Positions 56,204 through 64,000 of a stretch of DNA of 64,000 nucleotides are shown here, piece by piece. The position numbers and the translations under genes are program-made. Under the pieces are notes generated by a model. It did not search any database and was not told where the DNA came from. It was given only the letters and a program-made list of their open reading frames with translations. The stretch is from NCBI GenBank assembly GCA_001949185.1, contig BDGG01000011.1, forward strand, positions 1,474,597 to 1,538,596, read 5' to 3'. Source of the stretch: Ramazzottius varieornatus (Eukaryota > Tardigrada > Eutardigrada > Parachela > Ramazzottiidae). The first letter of the stretch is position 1. Every line of letters starts with the position of its first letter.

Positions 56204-56609
56204 GGTAAACGACATAATTTGGCCGTGCCTATTTTTTGGACGTAATTAGGACGGGTTATATTTCTGAGCTCACTGTACCACCTCGCTTGGGTTTTCATTA
56301 CCGAGGTGGACAAACTTATNNNNNNNNNNNNNNNNNNNNNNNNNNNNNNNNNNNNNNNNNNNNNNNNNNTTACCGAGGTGGACAAACTTATCTCCGAGAG
56401 CACTGGATAGGTTTTAGGATGAGATGAGGTCTCGGGTCGAAGAAACTCCTCTTGGGAGGAAGAGGGGTCGGTCTAATGTTAAAAAGCCTAGATTTGTATC
56501 AACAGGCGTACGATGAAAAATGAATCAAGGGTTGACGATAATGTTCAAACGTTTTACGCCGTCCTAATTACGTCCAAAAAACAGGTACGGCCAAATTATG
56601 TCGTTTACC
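56204..56609. mobile_element. MITE with about 52-bp terminal inverted repeats
   Basis: GGTAAACGACATAATTTGGC, then CGTGCCTATTTTTTGGACG and TAATTAGGACGG (56204-56253) recur inverted at 56560-56609 with few mismatches. The interior is non-coding and contains the N gap. No target duplication was confirmed. Confidence 0.7.
56320..56369. other. Assembly gap (50 N) flanked by identical 22-bp sequence
   Basis: TTACCGAGGTGGACAAACTT plus AT stands both immediately before (56298-56319) and after (56370-56391) the N run. Contigs therefore overlap here, or a tandem repeat has been collapsed. Confidence 0.9.
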
Positions 56610-57007
56610 CCGCAGTGCGAATATTGGTTCATTCTTCCGGCAAAGTTTGTGCGACATATATAGGCAAAGCCTCGGTTTGATGATGGAGAAAATATCTAGA
56701 AATGGAGGCCCCTGCAGCCTTTTTGTACCGTAACCTTTGCAGATGGACGAAGTGTTTCGACAACAATGAGCAAGTATTTTACAGAGCAGGTGTCCTCTTT
56801 GTCGTCGTGTCCCTCAGGCTGGCCATCCTCATTTTCGGTGAGAAATTCTCACGTATCCTGGTTGACATCCTGCTTTCCCCCCGTCAGTCTAACTTCACTA
56901 AAGTTTAGAAATTCACCAAACCTGATTTTGTGGCTGACGATATTTTATCATCACCTCTCTCCTCCGTCGCAAACTTTACCAGGGATTTGTAGTTGCATAT
57001 CCCGACC

Positions 57008-60000
57008 ATGGAAGAGATCGAGAAGACGTTGGGGGTAACAGGCCAAGCGTGGCAAAAGTACTTCTCGCGAATCTGGACCGATCCGGAACTCTACCACCAA
57101 TGGCGTTCTCCAGAGTTCAAGTCGCCGGAGAATCGTCCCCATCCACAGTTGACCGCCTCCATCGACGCCCTGATAGCCTGTCAGCTCTTTCCGGACCAAC
57201 TATCGCGCTTCCACAACGCTCTCTACGTCCTCAACACTGTCATGCCGCTTTGCGCCAGGATATTTCGTCTCAATGGCGAATTATACAACCTCATCCGGTA
57301 AGCTTCATTTTGATCCAAACTCTCCCTCAGTTTCAGAAAAAATTACATCTTCTGTTCAACGAACCGAATTTTTCGGTCTGTGTTTCAGATCAGCGGAAAT
57401 CGACGGATATTCGGCTCGAGAAAGGTCTCTCCAAGATGGCAGGTCCAAGTTTCGAGCGGATCAGTCCTTGACAGAGCTGGAAAAAATGCAGCTTGTGAAG
57501 ACTCCATACGCTACGAAATCGGTATATATCAGACTGCCAATATGGTCACCCATCACAAAATCTGACATGCTGTATATTTTCCTGGAAGTACTTTTAATTC
57601 AGAAACACATCCGTGCGTTTACTTCCACAGAAAGAGGAGGAAAATATGTTTTACGATCAGATCTCCTTCTTCATGATGAACCATTGGAACCGGACAGTAT
57701 GCTTGGAGAAAATTAAGCAGACAGTCTTCTCGGATGCTCACCTCTCTTCGGTAGGATATTCTTCCATGGGGTCGTTAGTTCGGTCAAATATTCCCTACGT
57801 TTTTGGAATTTGTTTCGTCGACAGGTCAACGTGCATTTTGGCTTCTTGGCGGTGGTCAACGAGTGTCTGGGCCTGGCGGAGCAGGAAGTTGCTCAACAGG
57901 CTCGTCCTGGCCAGCCCAATTCCTCCCTCGTCATCGCCACGTTCCCGCTGCACGGAGCAACAGCTCTCGGTCTTCCCACCTCGGTACCGTCCAGGAAGCA
58001 AGAAACGCTGGCACAGGGTACCTTGTTCGCTTTTGTCAAACGCATACCCAACTTGGCCGTCATGTTGGCGCAGTTGACTCGTCGACTCGAACGTGTCCTT
58101 TCGGTAAGCTCTTGCCTGCCCCAACTATTAGAAAGCTGGAAAGCTCCGCTAAAAGGCTGGACAAGATCGTTGTCCAAGTGCCGCATCCTTTCAGCCAGCA
58201 TATTGAGGACGTGCGCCACCTGATCGGAACAAACAAAGTCGAGAGGATTGTTTATTCCAAGTAGCGCACGCCTACAGCAAACATCGTTGGAACATGCGCC
58301 ACTTGAGACGTCAGCCTTGTCGAGCTAGCGTACTAAGCTTTCACTTGTGCTCCGGTCATACTCCAACGTAATTACGTATTCCGAAATAGCTCTGTCGCTG
58401 ATTTCTTCCAGAATTACTTTGAGCCAGGTGTGAATGCGGCGGACTTGAACCCGCTCATCCGGCCGACGGCGACCTTCAACGCCGATAAGGCCTCCTGTCA
58501 AGTGGAGTTGCGCGACAAGACGGGCAAATCGGTGGTGTTTGTGGTGGAAATTCTTTTCTCTTTTGCCGATGCTGTCCGTCACACAGACTTGGCCAGTATG
58601 TTCAAAAGGGACACAACTCCAGTTTTCGACGAGTCACTGAGATCCAACGTTCTCTTCCTCCTACGCGAATACTTCCTTCTGGTAAGACTCAAACGATACC
58701 TTCCACCATAGCTCAACATGCTAACGGTTTTCGATGGCATTCTCCAGAAACATATCGTGGTGTGTCCGGATCTTCGGTTCACCATTTCTCTTGTGCTGGG
58801 AATACGAAGCGTTTCTGAATCTCTTCGCCATCAGGTTTCCAGCTGGGTGAGTATGGCTGCTTCAGAAGAAACTCGGTGCGTGTGTTTTCCCAGGTGACGC
58901 ACTTTCTTAGTTTTGCTAACTGGAAGCCTGCGCCACTTGGAAAAGCGATCTTGCCGGGTTTCTCGTTTGCCAAGTTCCCAAGTTTTGCTTGTTCCTTTCT
59001 GAAATGGTGGTTTGAACTGTTCCTCATGGCTGTTCTCTCTTTTCTTCCAACAGGACGTGGTGATGATAATGTGGACATTGTCGCAGCTGGCACCACTGGA
59101 GAATCCGGGTGTAGCCATGACCCGCTTCTTTGCCGTTGTCGAGCAAGGCCGCCTTTGTGAAGCGCGTAGCTCCACTGCTCCCTTCAGTTCTCTTCCACTG
59201 CCTGTCAACCCACAAGGTCCTTCCGGATTCTTCCACGTGGAAAACTTCGGCATTTTAAACTGCGACTCGGACAAGATTCCGGCAACAACAACCAACATTG
59301 TAAGCGATGACGAAAGATTTTATTTCTAGACTCGGGCCACAGCTTTCGTAAAAGAAAAGAAAGTTCAACTCGCAGAAGTAAATACACGCATTTCAAGTTT
59401 TGATACCGGCTAAAATTTCAAAATTTCCTGTCATCGTATGGCAAGAGTGCTCAGCGACCAAATTAACGATGACTGTCTACCCAGCGCTTGAAAAACTAGC
59501 CTTGTGGAATCTGTTTCCCGAGATGACGCACATTCTTGATGTCACTGGCTGGAAGCGTGCGCCACTTCACAAACTTGTCGAGCTTGCTTGCCTAAGTTTC
59601 AGTTTTTCCAAATTTCGGCATGACAGATTCTAAATATTTTCGTCTCATCGCAGGCGGGTGTTCTGAGTGCCATCTTCAAAAAGAACATCGAAAAGCCAGT
59701 GGGCGTCGAGATGACGCTAGAACAGAAGCGTCAGTGGCGAGCCGATGAAGTCAGCATTCGCAAGTACGTCCTGCAGAAGATGATCGGCATTCCTCCACCC
59801 AGTCAGTTTCAACAGCCTCCACAGCCCGCCGAACGCCAAGCTTGTTCACCTTCTCTCCGCAATAATCGCGACCGACGGTACCATTCCGACGACCGAAGAC
59901 CGGATAGGTACCGTGATCAAGACAGAAGCAGCTACAACCAGAACAACCGACACCGTGGCAGATCGTCTTCGGCCCACCGTGGTCGACAAGACCGAGAAGA

Positions 60001-62476
60001 ACAGCACGACCGTCGAGGAAGGTCCCCAGAACGGCAAGATGAGAGGCAGGAGAGGTCACGAGAGTGGCAAGATGGCAGACTTGAAGGGCCACGAGATGAT
60101 CGTCGGCGTATTATGGATAGGGAAGACGTTCGACAAGTACAGCCACGGATCATTCAATCAAACAGCAGCGGAGAGGATTCGGGTGTGGAAAGCCAAAGGA
60201 ACTCACCGGAAGATGAGCATCAGACTAGTCAGGACGACTACATGCCGGCTGTGCACAATTACCTGGAAGGTGACGCTAACATGTACGATGTCAGCGTGGG
60301 TCAGTACGGGCAGGGATATACAGAGCCTGAGCAAGTCGGTAGGGAGCAAGAGAAGGCAGGTGTGATGGACTTTCTTCAGGAACCCGAAGTGGTGCATATG
60401 CATGAGAACTCGGACGTCGAGATGGTCGGTGAACTGACTTCGTCGGCTTCGCAGCAGCTGATCGTGACGGTGGACAACGGTCCGAGAGAGAACGACAGTC
60501 AAATCAACGGTACGACATTTTGGGAGGCCGGCAAACAATCTTGGAATTATTATTATCCCAAGCGGCGCACGCTTAGTCGATAACATGGAAAACTGCGCCA
60601 CTTGATGACAACCATTCCGAAATAGTTCGCCAGCCTCCCATTTCTTTTGTGAATTTTTGAGTGAAGGGAAGTGTAACGGTACGAGATAATTCTTTCACAC
60701 GTCGATCTGATTTTGGAAGGACGAAAGGACAGCCCCTCGCAATTCAGCCGGTTCTTCGTTCCCCGGAAGAATACCGAAATTCTCCATAGTCAACCGACTA
60801 CTACGGTCGCGCCGCAAGGAGAGAAGAGACGAAGTCTGGAAGCCTTCGGAACTTCAGGTAAAATTTTCTTCTGTTCTGAAAAATATGCAATATTGCTAAT
60901 CGGTAGCCTTAAATCAAAGTCTGAACAAGAAGTAATTTTAAGGCCGGTTCATATTGTTTTCGACAGAAAACGGACGACCGGCCAAGCAGATGCTTTCCCC
61001 ACCACAGCCAGTAGGTGGCGCATCAGCACCTGCAGAGAGATTCCACCCTCGACCCAGCGGGATGAAGTACGGCCAAGCACAGCCAAGCGGATCTGGAATT
61101 TTCGGGAAGAGACGCCTACAGGGTCCTGGCCGGCAAGACCCAGCACGACAGTTGAGCCCGTCGGGGGAGAGGTCGGCCAATCCTCCAGGAACCACGTAAG
61201 ATTCATGGATCCACACCCACAAACAAGCAATCGAACTGTCCTGTCACCGACAGCGCTTTTCTGTGTGGCGCACGTTTCAGCTTTATTGCCTTAGAACGTG
61301 CGCCACTTGGACCAGCAGTCCCATCGAGTTGTCTTTGTGGGCGGCGCACGTTGTCGATCGACTTAGCTGGCAACGTGCGCCACTTGGGAAAATGATCTGG
61401 GCAAATTTATTTGCCAACGTTGCCCATTACTTTTGTATTGCTCTATTTACAGCCTGTACGTCATCGAGCAACGAAGAGGTTCAAGCGACCCAGACCTAGC
61501 CAACCTCTTCAGCCAGTTCGGCAAGGTCCAGTACGTCTACAGTCGCCCATCAGGGTGGCACCACAACACCGACTTCGCTTATGTCATTTTCGGCCATGCT
61601 GCCGATGCCTCTAAGGCTTTACAATATATCCAAACGAAGGAGCTGATGCTCAATGGTCGATCGCTGTTGCTGGCTCCTGATGACAACAAGGAGGCCAAAG
61701 TGCTAGACATCGCTTGCTCAAATCACCATCAAGGCATTCTTTCGGAATAGTCTATTCACCCTTGTTTGTCGTTACAGAACATTTTGTACAACAGCCCGAA
61801 CGTTCGAGGGAGGTTCGACGTCTGTCTGCGAGGACTTCCGCTTTCCGTCGGTGTCAAATATCTGATGGATTACCTGACTGCGCGTGTCAGCCAGGATATT
61901 TGCAACGAGGTGAGTACACCGCGAATAATATAGCAGGTCGGCAAACGAACATACAGTGCCTGATCGTTATTCCAACTGGCGCACGTTCCATTGATGTTTG
62001 TTGGAAGCGTGCGCCACTCGGAGGAACGATCATGTCGCGTTGTTCTCCCCAGTGACGCTTGTCTCCGGTGCTGCTGTCTGGAACGCGCGCCACTTGAAGT
62101 GAAATCCATAGTAAGGTGGTCGCTTTGCTTGCGGAATACCGATGCCTGTTTCTCCTTGCAGCTGGATGACGTCTGTGTTCAGAAAGGCAAGGGTTACGCC
62201 CTGTTGTCATTCAAGGAAGCTTGGCGCGCAGAGAACTTTCTCAAGACGTTCGAGAAGAAGTCTTTGGTGCTGGATGAAGGCGTTCAGGTAAATTAGACTG
62301 TTATTTTCTCGAGAAACAGTGTTGTTTTATTGAGGTACTTGACGCAAAATGTTCATGTTTTGCAGGCTCAGGTTATCATCGCACGTCTCTCACTGCGATT
62401 CGATCCGCTTCGACCAAAGCCTTCTCTTTACCCATTGCCACCTGCAATGTCCGCTCCTGAAAGCTTCCTGTCGTGA
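57008..62476 (+). CDS. Large RNA-binding protein with two RRM-like domains, 1091 aa, N-terminal half unrecognised
   Basis: Fourteen exons (57008-57297, 57389-57521, 57631-57750, 57825-58103, 58412-58681, 58748-58846, 59054-59299, 59654-60509, 60720-60857, 60967-61195, 61453-61699, 61778-61909, 62162-62287, 62366-62476) sum to 1092 codons. Residues 1-530 form a mostly helical, Leu-rich region (TASIDALIACQLFPDQLSRF, LLREYFLLKHIVVCPDLRF, MIMWTLSQLAPL) that I cannot place. About 535-640 is Arg/Asp/Ser-rich (RDRRYHSDDRRPDRYRDQDR). About 640-885 is acidic, then Pro/Gly-rich. RRM-1 (about 887-965) has LYVIEQ as RNP2-like and DFAYVIFGHA as RNP1-like. A second RRM-like fold (about 975-1065) has VCLRGLP and KGYALLSFKEA. 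The ATG at 57008 follows an acceptor, so a non-coding first exon is likely. Nine family A palindromes lie in its introns. Confidence 0.75.
58225..58330. repeat. Palindromic repeat family A copy in an intron of the RRM protein
   Basis: GTCGAGAGGATTGTTTATTC, AAGTAGCGCACGCC ... CATGCGCCACTTGAG, then CCTTGTCGAGC. Both outer arms are visible. Confidence 0.75.
58890..58980. repeat. Palindromic repeat family A copy in an intron of the RRM protein
   Basis: CAGGTGACGCAC ... AGCCTGCGCCACTTGG, then AAAGCGATCTTGCCGGG. Confidence 0.75.
59505..59600. repeat. Palindromic repeat family A copy in an intron of the RRM protein
   Basis: GAGATGACGCAC ... AGCGTGCGCCACTTC, then AAACTTGTCGAGCTTGC. Confidence 0.75.
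60523..60640. repeat. Palindromic repeat family A copy with extended outer arms
   Basis: GGGAGGCCGGCAAACAATC opens the copy and CGCCAGCCTCCC closes it, around the core CAAGCGGCGCACGC ... CTGCGCCACTTG. It suggests an element of about 115-120 bp. Confidence 0.75.
61258..61410. repeat. Palindromic repeat family A, two copies in an intron of the RRM protein
   Basis: GTGTGGCGCACG ... ACGTGCGCCACTTGG and GGGCGGCGCACG ... ACGTGCGCCACTTGGG. Confidence 0.8.
61972..62105. repeat. Palindromic repeat family A, two copies in an intron of the RRM protein
   Basis: CAACTGGCGCACG ... GCGTGCGCCACTCGG and CAGTGACGCTTG ... CGCGCGCCACTTG. The second copy is diverged. Confidence 0.7.
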
Positions 62477-62983
62477 TGCAATGTCAGTCTGACATTGTAT
62501 GACGACATTGCTTTGTTTGTTGTACGGTATACCATTGCGGCATTGTCCATTGATATGTATGTTGAGATCTAATTCATCCTGCTTTTATATAAGATGAGTG
62601 AGCTTTTTGCCAGTGTTATTTTGATCATTATAATAGGAAATCGATTTTAGTAATAAAAATCGTTTTAATTGTGCGGGTTGGTGTTCGCTTGATTGATTGA
62701 TCCATAATAGGAAATCGAATTTTGATTTTAATAATTGAAATTCGTCAGCGATAATTGATTTTACTTGCAGTCAGCTGATCACGTAGACTTAACATTAACA
62801 CGTGACTTTTAATAATTTTAATTGCATAGTAAAATAACACTGCTTTTTGCACTATTTGCAGCGCAAAAGTTCTAGTAGTTCCCTCGTTTATTCAATTAAT
62901 ATGTTGATGAAGCCTTTTACGTAGCTACGTAAAAGTATCGGGATGGAAAACACAAGATCAGGCGGTTGATTGATTGCATTATG

Positions 62984-63180
62984 CGAATTTCGAGGCGGAG
63001 CAGAGGCGGCTGGAGGTATCAGAAACGTCCGCAATCTGACCTTTTTTCCTACAAAGTTGCTCGGCAGGTCTGGGCTCGGCACAACCTTCACTGATAACCC
63101 AACGAAAATTTCGTAGAATAAGGGCCGAATTGCGGACTTTTTGAAACTCCTCCAGCCGCTTCTGAGGCGGAGCGAATATT
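62984..63180. mobile_element. MITE-like element with about 45-bp inverted repeats
   Basis: CGGAGCAGAGGCGGCTGGAG and GTCCGCAATC (62994-63036) recur inverted at 63128-63175 (TTGCGGACTTTTTGAAACTC, CTCCAGCCGCTTCTG). The interior is non-coding. Confidence 0.6.
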
Positions 63181-63259
63181 TTGTACGTCATCGACCATAA
63201 GTGATAGAACCAGCAACTGAATAATCCCGTTCTGTCGGACTGTCATGGGCAAGCTATTA

Positions 63260-63863
63260 CAGCGGGCTAAGGCTGTAAATTCCTAATTCCATTCCTTTCC
63301 AAATTCCGTTCCATTCCTGGAATTCCGTTCCGTTCCGAGGGGCAGCCGTTTGGAACGGTGGAATTTCTATTTGGAAAACTAGCAAAAATCGGAGAAAATC
63401 TAGGAATGCAAAGAGGTAAACAGTCGAAGATCCAGCAGATCCTGTCGAAAAACTGAACCCGATGCTGGCTCACACATGCGTATTACTGAGGCTAATTGGT
63501 TGTTCAGTTGAACGAAGAATAGCATTTTCGATCCGTCGCACTAAAGTATGCGGCGCATTCAGCTGTCCGTAAGTCTTTGATTTTCCCTTGGACTTTCAGG
63601 TCCGACAAGACCCAAAGTTCGGATCGGTGAATCTTCAGCTGGCTTTCAGTCTCAAAACCAATATTTGTTGATGACTTCAGATCATATTTACTGTTTTAGA
63701 TGGGTATGTAAAAAGAACTAAACTGGCAAATGGGACTTTGGAATTCGGGATTTTCGCGAGGACCTTCTGGAGAAGGAAATAGGAATATAGTAATATCAGG
63801 AATTCCTTTCTTATTTTCCATTCCGAAGGCATGCGGCCTGGAATTTACAACCTTACAGCGGGC
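63260..63863. mobile_element. Non-autonomous hAT element with perfect 8-bp target duplication
   Basis: CAGCGGGC is duplicated at 63260-63267 and 63856-63863. The ends read TAAGGCTGTAAATTCC and, inverted, TAAGGTTGTAAATTCC (63268, 63855). Inside both ends lie runs of ATTCCGTTCC/ATTCC. The element is 588 bp with no transposase frame. Confidence 0.85.
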
Positions 63864-64000
63864 GACATTTTCCGAAAGCTCCAGAGCTCTGAAGTGTCTG
63901 TGCGGATCTGAGTACTTCTGCCAACGATGATTCGTTAAATTCCATATTATAACTTGATTCGCCGATCTTCAGCGTGCTTACTGACAGGTGTCATTCACCT

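Larger units (their letters stand above)
54705..57007. other. Intergenic region with assembly gap and a MITE
   Basis: It contains a G-run at about 55108-55131, a hairpin (56146-56184), a MITE (56204-56609) and 50 N bases. Plus-strand frames 55746-55949 and 56702-56908 lack support. The 5' UTR of the next gene probably starts in the last few hundred bases, since a TTTGTAG acceptor lies at 56992. Confidence 0.4.

Overview
This is a metazoan nuclear window. The genes are split by many short GT-AG introns, usually ending in TTTCAG or TTGCAG. The gene content is animal: a gamma-tubulin complex subunit, COP9 subunit 5, DXO, SmD1, a SAGA-type SPT3, SRSF1, a full PLC-gamma with tandem SH2 and SH3 domains, an astacin protease and an Ig-domain protein. 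Compact introns plus hAT, pogo, Tc1-type and R2-like elements suggest a small-genome invertebrate, possibly an ecdysozoan. The species cannot be fixed from the sequence alone.

Layout. 1-6170 is gene-poor: one candidate small secreted ORF, a broken F-box paralog on the minus strand (1369-2402) and short inverted-repeat elements. 6171-19671 is a dense housekeeping block: TUBGCP3 (minus), CSN5 (plus), a small secreted peptide-precursor-like gene (minus), DXO (minus), SNRPD1 (plus), a SUPT3H-like gene (minus) and SRSF1 (plus). Three of these pairs are divergent with close start codons, so shared promoters are likely. 21799-30126 is a complete 26-exon PLC-gamma gene, convergent with an astacin gene at 30774-32321. 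32706-49401 is transposon-rich: a dead Tc1/DDE element, an orphan domain of the kind found beside reverse transcriptases, an intact 470-residue F-box gene (40280-41881, paralog of the 5' pseudogene), a hAT element with a perfect 8-bp target duplication that holds a nested pogo-like element, and a decayed R2-like retrotransposon. 50560-54704 holds a damaged Ig-domain gene and exons of an unrecognised gene, both minus. 57008-62476 is a 14-exon gene for a 1091-residue protein with an unrecognised N-terminal half, an Arg/Asp/Ser-rich middle and two RRM-like domains. The last 1.5 kb holds two more short inverted-repeat elements.

For ten genes I placed exon boundaries by hand from splice sites and homology. 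In every one the coding length is a multiple of three and the frame runs through all junctions: TUBGCP3 861 aa, CSN5 380, peptide precursor 133, DXO 414, SmD1 121, SRSF1 295, PLC-gamma 1271, astacin 402, F-box 470, RRM protein 1091.

The most distinctive non-genic feature is a family of about 31 short palindromes with core GTGGCGCACG ... CGTGCGCCAC. Nearly all sit in introns of both strands, none lies in a predicted exon, and none was found in the introns of TUBGCP3, CSN5, SmD1 or SRSF1. A second hairpin family (CACCTGCATAC ... GTATGCAGGTG) occurs in TUBGCP3 and PLC-gamma introns. No rRNA, tRNA or CRISPR was recognised. Functionally the genes cover mRNA quality control and splicing (DXO, SmD1, SRSF1, RRM protein), transcription (SUPT3H-like), protein turnover (CSN5, F-box), microtubule nucleation (TUBGCP3) and signalling or extracellular work (PLC-gamma, astacin, Ig protein, putative peptide). 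They do not form one pathway.
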